A stretch of 64,000 nucleotides of DNA. It comes from Shouchella xiaoxiensis (GTDB lineage Bacteria > Bacillota > Bacilli > Bacillales > Bacillaceae_D). Position numbers and translations under genes: made by a program. Shown here in pieces: positions 34,011-42,445 of the stretch (position 1 is its first letter; every line of letters begins with the position of its first letter). The notes under the pieces are model-generated. The model did no database searches. It saw only the letters and a list, made by a program, of their open reading frames with translations, and was not told where the DNA came from. Location of the stretch: assembly GCF_016907895.1 (NCBI RefSeq), contig NZ_JAFBCV010000001.1, forward strand, positions 124,001 to 188,000, given 5' to 3'.

Positions 34011-34808
34011 ATGCGATCGAACGAAAGTAAAGAGGAATTACTTGCAGGAGGAAACATCTCAAATGTCTATCGAATTTCTAATACGGTCCGACGCGATTTA
34101 AAGCCGAACAGTACCAATGTGCACAAGTTACTGCTTCATCTTGAACAATCAGGATATGCTCATTCACCAACGTTTAAAGGAATGGATGAACAAGGAAGGG
34201 AAATTCTGTCGTTTATCGAAGGAGAAGCAGGACATTATCCATTAAAAAAGTTTATGTGGTCGGATGCTGTTCTGAGGGAAGTGGCGACATTACAGCGAGA
34301 ATACCACGATGCCGTCAGCAATTTTCCATTTGGCGAGTGGGAGCCGATGAAAGGAACACCCAGTCCATTTGAGGTAATCTGCCACAATGATTTTGCGTTC
34401 TACAATCTGATCTTTAGAAACGAAAAAGTAGTGGGGATAATTGATTTCGATGTAGCAGCACCGGGGCCGAGGCAGTGGGATATCGCCTATACCTTGTATA
34501 CATGTGTTCCTTTAAGCAGGCAGTGGCATGACGAAACAGGAGCGCTGGTTCCTTATGATGCAGAGAGAGATGGAAACCGAATCAAGCAGCGGATAAAACG
34601 GTTTTTAACCAGTTATGGGATGCAAGAAATGAAGCAGGGAATTTTTGAAATGGTCATCCTCCGAATTGAGAGTCTATGTGCATATATCGAGAAAAAAGCC
34701 AACGAAGGTGACGTGGCTTTTCAGAATATGATCGATGAAGGTCATCTGATCCACTATAAAGAGGATCTTATGTTTATTCGAACGCAGTATCAGGACTGGA
34801 TGGATTAA
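34011..34808 (+). CDS. aminoglycoside phosphotransferase (APH)-family protein
   Basis: 265 residues. N-terminal GGNISNVYRISNTVRRDLKP resembles the nucleotide-binding lobe, the catalytic loop is CHNDFAFYNLIF near residue 125, and the metal ligand lies in VGIIDFDVAAPGPRQWDIAY. AAAGGAGGGG precedes ATG 34011. The substrate is unknown. The palindrome over its promoter suggests induction by its substrate. Confidence 0.78.
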   Translation: MRSNESKEELLAGGNISNVYRISNTVRRDLKPNSTNVHKLLLHLEQSGYAHSPTFKGMDEQGREILSFIEGEAGHYPLKKFMWSDAVLREVATLQREYHDAVSNFPFGEWEPMKGTPSPFEVICHNDFAFYNLIFRNEKVVGIIDFDVAAPGPRQWDIAYTLYTCVPLSRQWHDETGALVPYDAERDGNRIKQRIKRFLTSYGMQEMKQGIFEMVILRIESLCAYIEKKANEGDVAFQNMIDEGHLIHYKEDLMFIRTQYQDWMD

Positions 34809-35005
34809 GGTTTTTCAATGACAACCTTACCGTTATCATCTAGCAGTGGCGTAATGCTACTGCCGGCACCAACCCATGACTGCAAGTAATGAACGCCGGT
34901 CTGTTGATCAACAACAACAGAGAACTTGCCAAGCGTTGGTACGTTTTCTGTTGATTTAACGAGAAAGCGGTTGTTGTCATTTTTTTTTGTAAACATCGCA
35001 CTCAT
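34805..35005 (-). CDS. DUF6440-like small protein
   Basis: 66 residues, with RFLVKSTENVPTLGKFSVVV and VDQQTGVHYLQSWVGAGSSI, the pattern of DUF6440 proteins that are frequent in Firmicutes. Cytoplasmic, no known function. Its start overlaps the stop of the upstream gene by 4 bases (ATGA) and its end overlaps the convergent kinase gene by 4. Confidence 0.7.
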   Translation of the reverse strand: MSAMFTKKNDNNRFLVKSTENVPTLGKFSVVVDQQTGVHYLQSWVGAGSSITPLLDDNGKVVIEKP

Positions 35006-35247
35006 CCCTTTTCTTGTTTTAGTTCATCAACTAGCTTTTTTCCATCAACGAGAGATAAGCCGTATAGTTCTCTCGCTCGTTTAATGGCGTGTACATCCTT
35101 GTCTTGTTCCAATAGCTCCTCAATTTCACGGAAACGAGGATGTTCTTTTGCTTTTGCGACGGTGATGTTAACGGAAGGGTTTGCAGGTTTACGTCTGAAA
35201 ATGAACAGCAGCAGGATGATGATAACAGCAATTAAGAGATATTCCAT
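35002..35247 (-). CDS. single-pass membrane protein with an L7/L12 C-terminal-like domain
   Basis: 81 residues from ATG 35247, 9 bases after AAAGG; the upstream start at 35286 is unsupported. One transmembrane helix (about 3-17), then a cytoplasmic part with DKDVHAIKRARELYGLSLVD and GKKLVDEL, reminiscent of the C-terminal domain of ribosomal protein L7/L12. Such small proteins are widespread and uncharacterised. Translationally coupled to the DUF6440-like gene. Confidence 0.65.
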   Translation of the reverse strand: MEYLLIAVIIILLLFIFRRKPANPSVNITVAKAKEHPRFREIEELLEQDKDVHAIKRARELYGLSLVDGKKLVDELKQEKG

Positions 35248-35383
35248 TGTTTTCATCCTTTCGCTATGCAGAATTTCTTCTATCATAACGAACGGGTCTT
35301 TTTAGCGTCAAGGGTAGTGTGAATAATTTGAATTGAGTTGGGACAACTTAGTTCGCAACTTTTTCGTATTGGGAGGAAGAAGA

Positions 35384-35830
35384 ATGAAACAAGACTCTAT
35401 CGTCTTAGTCGCAAGTGTAACCGTTATGCGTGATGACAGCGTCCTACTTATTAAAGAAAATAAACCGACTGCAAGGAACAAGTGGAACTTTCCGAGTGGT
35501 CGGATTGAGAGAGGCGAAGAGATTTTTCAAGCCGCTTTAAGGGAAGTAAAAGAAGAAACGGGGCTGGCCGTTAAGCTAATGAGCACAACTGGGGTATACC
35601 AATTCCAGAGTAATACGAATGACCAAGTGATCCTCTTTCATTTTATGGCTGAAGTTGTTGGTGGGGAGTTATCATTTTCAGAAGAAGAAATTATTGAAGG
35701 GAAATGGTTTAGGATAAATGAGCTATCAAGATTGGAGAAAGATGAGTTAAGAGAACCAACAGTCCTTACGCAAATTATTAACAATGTTGTTAACGGGAAG
35801 ACGCACACAATCGATTTATTTCACAATTAA
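35384..35830 (+). CDS. Nudix hydrolase
   Basis: 148 residues from ATG 35384 after GGGAGGAAG; the frame from 35333 starts too early. Nudix box SGRIERGEEIFQAALREVKE followed by ETG, near residues 40-60. Likely a nucleotide-derivative pyrophosphatase; substrate unknown. Confidence 0.8.
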   Translation: MKQDSIVLVASVTVMRDDSVLLIKENKPTARNKWNFPSGRIERGEEIFQAALREVKEETGLAVKLMSTTGVYQFQSNTNDQVILFHFMAEVVGGELSFSEEEIIEGKWFRINELSRLEKDELREPTVLTQIINNVVNGKTHTIDLFHN

Positions 35831-35915
35831 GACAGAAAATAAAAACTCCATAAATAATTTATTGATAAACAATAAATATATTGGTAAGCTAAAGGAGAAA
35901 AGAAGGAGGTATCTT

Positions 35916-36392
35916 ATGAATGTTAGCGGAATTCCATTATTAAGAACGACAATCATTTTGATTGGTATCATCATATTAGTTGCATCAATCTTTTATTTAC
36001 CGTATTTAGCAAATGAGACAGCAACAAATTTTCCTGAATATGCGCACTTAAAATACCCCATATTAATTGGTCTATACCTTACGTTGTTGCCGTTTAATTA
36101 TGCGCTGTATCAATCGTTGAAACTGTTAACACATATAAAAAGAAATCAAGTATTCACGGTGCTTTCTACGAAAGCGTTAAGAATGATTCGTAATTCAGCT
36201 TTCATCATTATTGGCATTTATCTTCTTGGTGGCTTGTTTCTTTTCATCCAAAATGCACTTCATCCCGGCATCATCCTGCTTGGACTGGTCATCGTCTTCA
36301 CGTCAACGGTCATTTGCGCATTTTCCGGTTTGTTGCAAAAGGTTTTACAAAAAGCAATTGATATGAAAAGTGAAAATGAGCTGACAATTTAA
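35916..36392 (+). CDS. DUF2975 membrane protein
   Basis: 158 residues from ATG 35916 after AGAAGGAGG; the longer frame from 35784 runs inside the Nudix gene. Four hydrophobic segments (about 10-32, 47-67, 90-112 and 116-138) and a pattern typical of DUF2975. These genes normally precede a small YozG-type helix-turn-helix gene, but none is found here before the terminator at 36448. Function unknown. Confidence 0.72.
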   Translation: MNVSGIPLLRTTIILIGIIILVASIFYLPYLANETATNFPEYAHLKYPILIGLYLTLLPFNYALYQSLKLLTHIKRNQVFTVLSTKALRMIRNSAFIIIGIYLLGGLFLFIQNALHPGIILLGLVIVFTSTVICAFSGLLQKVLQKAIDMKSENELTI

Positions 36393-36447
36393 GTCGCATT
36401 TGAACTTCAGATCATAAAAGACAGGAATACATGTATGTGACGCAGTG

Positions 36448-36483
36448 AAAAAGACAAATGCCCATTTCGAGATTTGTCTTTTT
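36448..36483. terminator. bidirectional intrinsic terminator
   Basis: AAAAAGACAAAT (36448-36459) pairs with ATTTGTCTTTTT (36472-36483). Both strands end in T-runs, which serves the DUF2975 gene and the convergent membrane gene. Confidence 0.75.
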
Positions 36484-36566
36484 AGCCTGCGGTTTTTAGA
36501 GGAAGGAGAACCGAGAACTTGGTAATTGAGATTTCTTCGCTACCTATGAAAAGCCAAGGTTCAGAT

Positions 36567-37295
36567 TCAATGCATCTTGTCTTGAATCTCATCATATAGC
36601 AACCACGTCGCGTCACTGTTCGCCTCATTAATAAAGACATACGTCTCGTCTGTCTCGAGATAAATATAAGGTCCTTCATTGCGGTTTTCTAAAAATAATC
36701 GGCCTCTGCCTAAGCCCTCAAGCGTGTAATGACCGTCGCTTTTGTTCGCAAGCGATCGTCCATTATTTCGCAATTGAATTGTTGGCAACGTTTCAACGAG
36801 CTCGATTGATGAAACATCTTCCCAGTTTAGCTCAATAGAATAGAGCCCGCTGATGGAGAGTCCTCCTTCTGAAACGTTTTTGGCCGTGGGGATAAACAAT
36901 GTAGACCCAAGCGCAATGAGCAGAAGGACTGACCCCCCGAGAACAATGTTATTAGTCACTTTTTTCTTCCCTCTGTACATCTTATTCGTGATGATGAGTA
37001 GATCAGTGAATAAGTAAATAAGAAAGGCGCCGTACGTAATCTCCATCGAATAAGGAATTCCAAGAAGTACGAGGGGCATGGTTATAATGAAAATAAGGCC
37101 AGAGACAATCATAACGCGAGCGTTCGCTTGCGGATAGCCAATGGAAATGAGGCGTTCTTGTTCTTCTTTTGAGTATAAATAAAATCCTTTAAGCAGCCCG
37201 TATTTTTTCTTTTTAACAATTAAATAGGCAAAAGTGAAAAATAATACGATCAGCATTGTATTAATTAAAATCATAATCCATGTAAAGTCTGCCAT
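36567..37295 (-). CDS. DUF3784-like membrane protein with a C-terminal PH-like domain
   Basis: 242 residues. Four hydrophobic segments (about 5-27, 60-81, 86-103 and 115-133) with YLYSKEEQERLISIGYPQAN between the first two, the DUF3784 pattern. Residues about 150-240 are beta-rich and soluble, with LYSIELNWEDVSSIELVETL, as in small bacterial PH domains. Function unknown; probably a membrane-bound sensor or scaffold. Confidence 0.65.
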   Translation of the reverse strand: MADFTWIMILINTMLIVLFFTFAYLIVKKKKYGLLKGFYLYSKEEQERLISIGYPQANARVMIVSGLIFIITMPLVLLGIPYSMEITYGAFLIYLFTDLLIITNKMYRGKKKVTNNIVLGGSVLLLIALGSTLFIPTAKNVSEGGLSISGLYSIELNWEDVSSIELVETLPTIQLRNNGRSLANKSDGHYTLEGLGRGRLFLENRNEGPYIYLETDETYVFINEANSDATWLLYDEIQDKMH

Positions 37296-37402
37296 GATAA
37301 CAGCTCCCTTTCATGTTTGCTTTTTTTGTATACGGTTTCTTAAAAGGGTAGGTTTCATAAGGGGAATGTTGTAAGCTGTTCCATATAGAGAGGGTGGGGA
37401 AA

Positions 37403-37843
37403 ATGAATGTAAAACAAGCAACCATTGATGATTTAGCAGCAGTAGCAAAGCTATTTGACTTGTATCGGCAATTTTATCAGCAGGAGTCGAATCTTGCTGG
37501 AGCAGAAGCGTACATAATGTCTCGGATTGAAAAGGAAGAGTCCGTTATTTTTGTCGTGCAGGACGAGCAGGAGTTTGTCGGCTTTACTCATCTCTATCCG
37601 ACGTTTTCCTCGATTTCCATGCAGAAAGCCTGGGTTTTAAATGACTTATATGTGGAAAAGAGTGCGCGAGGTAAAGGTGTTGGAGAGCAGCTCTTACACA
37701 AAGCAGAAGCTTTTGCTAAGGAAACGGGCGCAAAAAGCCTAAGTCTGAGTACTGCTCCTGATAACGCAAGCGCACAACGACTCTATGAAAAAAATGGCTA
37801 TAAACGCGACTCGGAGTTTTATTATTATGAGCTGGTGTTATAA
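37403..37843 (+). CDS. GNAT N-acetyltransferase
   Basis: 146 residues from ATG 37403 after AGAGGGTGGGG; the GTG at 37394 is too near the Shine-Dalgarno sequence. It has VLNDLYVEKSARGKGVGEQL near residue 80 for acetyl-CoA binding and DNASAQRLYEKNGYKRDSEF. Substrate unknown. A strong terminator follows. Confidence 0.82.
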   Translation: MNVKQATIDDLAAVAKLFDLYRQFYQQESNLAGAEAYIMSRIEKEESVIFVVQDEQEFVGFTHLYPTFSSISMQKAWVLNDLYVEKSARGKGVGEQLLHKAEAFAKETGAKSLSLSTAPDNASAQRLYEKNGYKRDSEFYYYELVL

Positions 37844-37848
37844 AGAAG

Positions 37849-37883
37849 AAAAAGGATTGGCCACTTAAGTGCCAATCCTTTTT
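37849..37883. terminator. bidirectional intrinsic terminator
   Basis: GGATTGGC (37854-37861) pairs with GCCAATCC (37871-37878), flanked by five A before and five T after, so it can stop the acetyltransferase transcript and the convergent VOC gene. Confidence 0.78.
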
Positions 37884-37889
37884 ACTATT

Positions 37890-38261
37890 TTATTCGCTCT
37901 CCACTTCGCTCATGAAGGCATGTGTATTTCCCTCAGTATCGTTGAAAAATGTCATCCATGTTTCTGTCGCGCCCATTTTGGCGACGAGGTGGGGTTCGTC
38001 AATAAATGAGATGCCTACTTTTTGATAGTCGTCGTACGTCTTTCTTATATTCTCCACTTGAAAGTAGACAACCGAGCTTGGAAAGGTGAACGCTTCATTT
38101 TCCGGTAAGCTAAGAAGAAGACGCGTACCGTTACAGTCGAAGAAAGCCATCGTGTCTGTTGAAAAAAGCAAAGGTAGATGAAGAGATTGATAGAATGCAA
38201 TCGCTCGCTTCATATCTTTAACCGGTACACCTATTTGATTGATTTTCTGAATAGGGTTCAT
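37890..38261 (-). CDS. VOC-family (glyoxalase/bleomycin-resistance fold) protein
   Basis: 123 residues from ATG 38261, 8 bases after AAGGAG. It has KINQIGVPVKDMKRAIAFYQ at the N-terminus, TDTMAFFDCNGTRLLLSLPE in the middle and FNDTEGNTHAFMSEV at the end, the two-module VOC pattern. Members bind a metal and act as dioxygenases, isomerases or drug-binding proteins. Function of this one is unknown. Confidence 0.78.
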   Translation of the reverse strand: MNPIQKINQIGVPVKDMKRAIAFYQSLHLPLLFSTDTMAFFDCNGTRLLLSLPENEAFTFPSSVVYFQVENIRKTYDDYQKVGISFIDEPHLVAKMGATETWMTFFNDTEGNTHAFMSEVESE

Positions 38262-38330
38262 TTCAATCACTCCTTGTGTATTTGGTTTCAGTATACCGGA
38301 AGCTTCCTATCTGAGACAGTGATTCTGCGC

Positions 38331-39110
38331 TTATTGCACAGTATAACCACCGTCAATGACCATCGTTTGTCCAGTGATTCCTCGCGCTTCAACACTAGAG
38401 AGGTAAAGTGCGATACTTGCAATCTCTTCAACTGTAATTAAGCGCTTTTGCGGGACAAGAGGATAAATAACATCTTCTAGCACTTTTTCGTGATCGACCT
38501 TGCGCGTGCGGGCCAAATCTTTCATTTGATTACGGACGAGTGGTGTATCAATATAGCCTGGTGCAATGCAGTTGACGGTGATCCCGTTCTCGGCTGATTC
38601 AAGCGCTGCTACTTTGGATAAGCCAATAATGCCGTGTTTAGCACTGTTGTAGGCTGCTTTACCAGCAAAACCGATGAGCCCATTAATGGAAGACATATTA
38701 ATAATGCGGCCGAAATTCTGTTGTTTCATAATTGGCATCGCGTGTTTAATCGCCATAAAAGGCCCAACTAGCATGATATTAATAAGCAGCTGGTAGCGCT
38801 CTGTGTCAAACTCCTCAATCGGTGCGACATGCTGCATGCCGGCATTGTTGATGAGCACGTCGAGGCGACCGAACTGATCAGTGGCTGTGTTAATCATCTT
38901 CTTCACATCTGCTTCTTTTGTTACATCTCCAGCGACAGCAACCGCTGTAAACCCTCTTTCGCGAAGAGAAGCTTCTGCTTGCTTTACCCCCTCGGCATTC
39001 ATATCTGTTAAAACGACCTTTGCCCCTTCTGACGCGTAGCGCTCGCCAAGCTGATAGCCAATCCCGCTCGCTGCTCCAGTAATTAAGACAACTTGTTCAT
39101 TTGTTTTCAT
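38331..39110 (-). CDS. 3-hydroxybutyrate dehydrogenase
   Basis: 259 residues from ATG 39110 after GGAGGG, the usual length of bacterial 3-hydroxybutyrate dehydrogenases. NAD motif GAASGIGYQL near residue 12, NNAGMQHVAPIEEF near 88 (the QHV segment is typical of this enzyme), and the catalytic set in NMSSINGLIG and YNSAKHG. KDLARTRKVDHEKVLEDVIY matches the substrate lid region. It oxidises (R)-3-hydroxybutyrate to acetoacetate with NAD. It is divergent from the thiolase gene and both promoters are of the -24/-12 type. It corresponds to B. subtilis yxjF. Confidence 0.88.
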   Translation of the reverse strand: MKTNEQVVLITGAASGIGYQLGERYASEGAKVVLTDMNAEGVKQAEASLRERGFTAVAVAGDVTKEADVKKMINTATDQFGRLDVLINNAGMQHVAPIEEFDTERYQLLINIMLVGPFMAIKHAMPIMKQQNFGRIINMSSINGLIGFAGKAAYNSAKHGIIGLSKVAALESAENGITVNCIAPGYIDTPLVRNQMKDLARTRKVDHEKVLEDVIYPLVPQKRLITVEEIASIALYLSSVEARGITGQTMVIDGGYTVQ

Positions 39111-39154
39111 CGCTTTTCCCTCCATCGATCTCACTTATGTTTTCACCTTTATTC

Positions 39155-39172
39155 ATGCAATAATGATGCCAA
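39155..39172 (-). promoter_or_regulatory. sigma-54 promoter of the 3-hydroxybutyrate dehydrogenase gene
   Basis: The reverse strand reads TTGGCATCATTATTGCAT. GG (39170-39169) and GC (39158-39157) are 10 bases apart, matching the other four -24/-12 sites in the window. About 45 bases before the start codon. Confidence 0.82.
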
Positions 39173-39197
39173 TAGCCATGATTTAGTTGTTCGATTT

Positions 39198-39214
39198 TGG
39201 CATGTATTTTGCAT
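39198..39214 (+). promoter_or_regulatory. sigma-54 promoter of the thiolase gene
   Basis: TTGGCATGTATTTTGCA, with GG (39199-39200) and GC (39211-39212) 10 bases apart. It lies 36 bases before the thiolase start and only 27 bases behind the divergent dehydrogenase -24 element, so one activator complex may serve both. Confidence 0.85.
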
Positions 39215-39249
39215 AGATAAACATGAATACATTAGAGGAGGAAATGAAC

Positions 39250-40428
39250 ATGAGAGAAGTTGTGATTGTCAGTGCAGCTCGGACGCCGATTGGTCGGTTT
39301 GGTGGGCAGTTTGCTTCCGTATCTGCGGTTGAATTAGGTGTTATTGCGGCAAAGGAAGCGATTAAGCGAGCGGGGATTGATCCAGCTGAAATTAATGAAG
39401 TATTAATAGGGAATATCCTTTCAGCGGGTCTAGGTCAAAATGTGGCTAGACAGGTCGCGATTCATGCTGGTTTGCCAGAAGAAACGCCAGCATTAACGGT
39501 TAACAAGTTATGTGGATCAGGCTTACGGACGGTCATTATGGCAGCCCAGTTTATTGCGCTTGGTGATGGAGATGTGATCCTGGCTGGTGGAACGGAGAGC
39601 ATGACAAACGCACCTTATCTGCTACCAAATCAACGTTTTGGCAAGAAGATGGGGAATGCTGAAGTCATTGATTCAATGGTTCATGATGCGTTGACAGACG
39701 CTTTTGACCAGCAGCATATGGGGATGACGGCAGAGGAAATAGCTTCACGCTGGAATCTCTCTCGAACAGAGCAAGATGAATTTGCATTAAACAGCCAGCA
39801 AAAAACCGAGCAAGCGCAAAAAAAAGGTCGTTTTCATGAAGAAATTGCCCCGGTTCATGTGCAAAAACGTCGGGAAGAGGTCGTCATCGATACGGACGAG
39901 TATCCACGGCACGGTACAACAATTGAGCAGCTAAGCGCATTGCGCCCTGCTTTTAAGAAAGACGGTACGGTCACGGCGGGGAATGCTTCTGGAATCAATG
40001 ACGGTGCGGCAATGGTTGTGTTAATGGCAAAAGAAAAAGCTGAAGCGCTCGGTCTACCTTGGCTAGCAACGATTGAAGGGTATGGAAACGCCGCCCTTGA
40101 TCCAAAAATTATGGGCTATGGACCTGTTCCAGCTTCAAGAAAAGCGCTGGAACGTGCAGGAACAGCGGTGGAAGAGATCGATTTGTTTGAGTTAAACGAG
40201 GCTTTTGCGGCTCAATCCCTTGCTGTTATGAAAGACTTAAAACTTGATCCAGCTAAAGTGAATGTGAACGGCGGCGGAATTGCTCTCGGACATCCAGTGG
40301 GAGCTTCCGGTGCGAGAATTCTTGTGACGTTGCTGTATGAATTGAAGCGTCAAGAAAAAAATAGAGGGCTGGCAACGCTTTGTATCGGCGGTGGTCAAGG
40401 TAGTTCATTAATTGTAAACAGAGGCTAA
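39250..40428 (+). CDS. acetyl-CoA C-acetyltransferase (thiolase)
   Basis: 392 residues from ATG 39250, with GAGGAGG 7-8 bases upstream. The nucleophile Cys88 lies in [10 protein letters not shown], followed by [20 protein letters not shown]. The C-terminal [11 protein letters not shown] His and CIGGGQG Cys complete the thiolase active site. It cleaves acetoacetyl-CoA with CoA to two acetyl-CoA, the last step of 3-hydroxybutyrate use. The sigma-54 activator gene follows after 51 bases and may be partly co-transcribed. Confidence 0.9.
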   Translation: MREVVIVSAARTPIGRFGGQFASVSAVELGVIAAKEAIKRAGIDPAEINEVLIGNILSAGLGQNVARQVAIHAGLPEETPALTVNKLCGSGLRTVIMAAQFIALGDGDVILAGGTESMTNAPYLLPNQRFGKKMGNAEVIDSMVHDALTDAFDQQHMGMTAEEIASRWNLSRTEQDEFALNSQQKTEQAQKKGRFHEEIAPVHVQKRREEVVIDTDEYPRHGTTIEQLSALRPAFKKDGTVTAGNASGINDGAAMVVLMAKEKAEALGLPWLATIEGYGNAALDPKIMGYGPVPASRKALERAGTAVEEIDLFELNEAFAAQSLAVMKDLKLDPAKVNVNGGGIALGHPVGASGARILVTLLYELKRQEKNRGLATLCIGGGQGSSLIVNRG

Positions 40429-40479
40429 ATTGGTTGTGATATACTTGGGGAAAACAGCGTAGAAAAAGGAGCTGAAACG

Positions 40480-42135
40480 GTGGATACTCAACAACAGCCT
40501 TCGTTTCTTGAAAGCGGTACCGAGTACGAAGCGACCGCTGTCTTTGCCGTGCGTGATGACCGCGACCTTATTGCTTCAAATGAGACTGGCGATCAGCTTT
40601 TAGAACGCAGTGGTTATTCATCCCAAAAAGAATACTCATTTGAAAAGGAATGGATTCCTCGTTTATGTGCGTTGATTGAGCAGGCTGGTGACAACGTATA
40701 CGTTCATAAAGAAAACTGGCGAGTCAATGGCGAAGAAAGCCTGCTTTATTTCTTGAGCGTAACCAAGCAGGAAGCTGCTTTAAAAGGGGATTCGCAGGAA
40801 CGCAAACTGCTCGATATGATTGAACATACATATGATGGACTCGTGATGGTCGACCAAAATGGTTACGTGCAAATGTTTTCACAAGCCTATGCCGATTTCA
40901 TCCAAGTGAATCAGGCTGAATCGATTGGAAAACATGTGACAGAAGTCATTCCCAATACGCGCATGCACATCGTCGCCAAGTCTGGGGTAGAAGAAACCGC
41001 GCAGCTACAAAAGGTCGGCAATAACTACATTATTGTAACAAGAACGCCGATGTACAAAGGTTCTGAGCTGGTTGGTGCTGTCGGAAAGCTGTTGTTTAAA
41101 AATATCGGGCAGTTCTCAGCCTTGTTCAGACGTTTAAATATGCTCGAAAAAGAGGTACGCAAATATAAAGGTGAGTTTCGCGATCGCAACAAAGCGTCCT
41201 ATTCGTTTCAAAACTTGATAGGAAATAGCCGAGCGTTTACCCATGTCATCAAACAGGCGAAAAAAGCGGCGGAAGGGAACGCGACGATTCTACTCCTTGG
41301 TGAAAGTGGAACAGGAAAAGAGCTCTTTGCCCATTCGATTCATCAAGCAAGCTCCCGGGCGATGGGGGTGTTTGTCAAAGTTAATTGCGCAGCTATCCCA
41401 AATGATCTGCTGGAAGCGGAGTTATTCGGCTATGAAGAAGGCTCGTTTACGGGGGCAAAAAAAGGCGGCAAGCTCGGTAAATTCGAGGTCGCTGATGGAG
41501 GAACCATTTTTCTAGATGAAATTGGTGAACTTCCTCTCCACATGCAGGTGAAGCTGCTTCGTGTCTTGCAGGAACGAGAGGTGGAGCGGGTTGGTGGGTT
41601 AACTACAAAACCTGTTGATGTCCGCGTCATCGCGGCGACAAATCAATCCTTGCACTCACTTGTTGAAAAAGGCGAGTTTCGACTTGATTTGTACTACCGA
41701 CTGAAGGTAATTGAACTTCACATTCCCGCACTGCGAGAGCGGACTTCAGATATTGAGCCACTTCTTTACTTTTTGATAAAGAAGTATGAAGCCATTCTCG
41801 GTATTGAAGTTACAGGTATTGATCCACAAACCGTACAGCTCCTTCGTGCCTATCATTTTCCAGGAAACATTCGCGAGTTAGAAAACATTGTTGAACGGGC
41901 ATTGAATTTAATGAACAGCGTTGATTCGTTCACGCCACTCTTATTGCCACTGGAAGTCATCGGTAAAGAAGAAGAGGACGACGTTCTGACACTTGCTGCA
42001 CAACTAGAGGAAGCTGAAATAAAGGCTATCGCCCAGTGTTTAAAGAGGACAAAAGGCAATAAATCCGAAGCGGCTAAACTGCTCGGAATTAGTCGAACAA
42101 CGTTCTACGAGAAAATGGCAAAGCATCGGTTTTAA
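40480..42135 (+). CDS. sigma-54-dependent activator (PAS-AAA-Fis) of the 3-hydroxybutyrate locus
   Basis: 551 residues starting at GTG 40480, 8 bases after AAAGGAG. Residues 1-105 are an N-terminal region without a clear match, 106-215 a PAS domain ([20 protein letters not shown]), and about 240-470 the AAA+ domain: Walker A GESGTGKE 274-281, sigma-54 loop GSFTGA 321-326, Walker [10 protein letters not shown] near 342. The Fis-type helix-turn-helix ends the protein (about 515-550). It is related to but distinct from the locus 1 activator. It probably drives the three -24/-12 promoters in this locus in response to 3-hydroxybutyrate or acetoacetate. The ligand is inferred. Confidence 0.9.
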   Translation: MDTQQQPSFLESGTEYEATAVFAVRDDRDLIASNETGDQLLERSGYSSQKEYSFEKEWIPRLCALIEQAGDNVYVHKENWRVNGEESLLYFLSVTKQEAALKGDSQERKLLDMIEHTYDGLVMVDQNGYVQMFSQAYADFIQVNQAESIGKHVTEVIPNTRMHIVAKSGVEETAQLQKVGNNYIIVTRTPMYKGSELVGAVGKLLFKNIGQFSALFRRLNMLEKEVRKYKGEFRDRNKASYSFQNLIGNSRAFTHVIKQAKKAAEGNATILLLGESGTGKELFAHSIHQASSRAMGVFVKVNCAAIPNDLLEAELFGYEEGSFTGAKKGGKLGKFEVADGGTIFLDEIGELPLHMQVKLLRVLQEREVERVGGLTTKPVDVRVIAATNQSLHSLVEKGEFRLDLYYRLKVIELHIPALRERTSDIEPLLYFLIKKYEAILGIEVTGIDPQTVQLLRAYHFPGNIRELENIVERALNLMNSVDSFTPLLLPLEVIGKEEEDDVLTLAAQLEEAEIKAIAQCLKRTKGNKSEAAKLLGISRTTFYEKMAKHRF

Positions 42136-42176
42136 AAAAGACCTCTTTTTCTTACAAGGAAAAGAGGTCTTTTTTT
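42134..42176 (+). terminator. intrinsic terminator after the second activator gene
   Basis: AGACCTCTTTT (42139-42149) pairs with AAAAGAGGTCT (42160-42170), followed by a T-run to 42176. Confidence 0.85.
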
Positions 42177-42186
42177 GCTGAAATCG

Positions 42187-42199
42187 CCGAACTGTTCGG
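42187..42199. promoter_or_regulatory. palindrome, candidate activator-binding site (UAS)
   Basis: CCGAACTGTTCGG, a perfect inverted repeat with a 1-base centre, followed at once by TTTTCTGAAC, which repeats the GAAC/GTTC half. It lies about 157 bases upstream of the -24 element at 42356, the usual distance for sigma-54 activator sites. Confidence 0.45.
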
Positions 42200-42353
42200 T
42201 TTTCTGAACAACTTTATACTAGGTTTACGTTTGCTGTACTGATTACCGGACAGTAAAAGCGTATTTACTTTCATCCTGCGCGGGCTGGTTAACAAATGGC
42301 TGAGATGGAGGAAGAAAAAGAGTCCAATTTGGCTGAAAACCGTACAAAAAACG

Positions 42354-42371
42354 TTGGCATGGTTTTTGCTT
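42354..42371 (+). promoter_or_regulatory. sigma-54 promoter of the permease-scoAB operon
   Basis: TTGGCATGGTTTTTGCTT, with GG (42356-42357) and GC (42368-42369) 10 bases apart. It heads the permease, scoA and scoB transcription unit. Confidence 0.85.
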
Positions 42372-42401
42372 ATGTAAAAAGAGGAAGCGCAATCGATTAG
42401 T

Positions 42402-42415
42402 TGGTAACGCTTTCT
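42402..42415 (+). promoter_or_regulatory. cre-like site downstream of the sigma-54 promoter
   Basis: TGGTAACGCTTTCT resembles the cre consensus TGWNANCGNTNWCA with a mismatch at position 3 and at the last base. It lies about 33 bases after the -12 element and before the permease start, where CcpA could act as a roadblock. Weaker than the sites at 512 and 7423. Confidence 0.4.
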
Positions 42416-42445
42416 AATTGATTTTTATAGAGAGGAGTGAGCCAA

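Noticed and set aside
34011-34808. Naming the APH-type genes as aminoglycoside resistance genes
   Set aside because: Only the general kinase-like motifs are present; this family includes many metabolic kinases and no specific resistance signature was seen.
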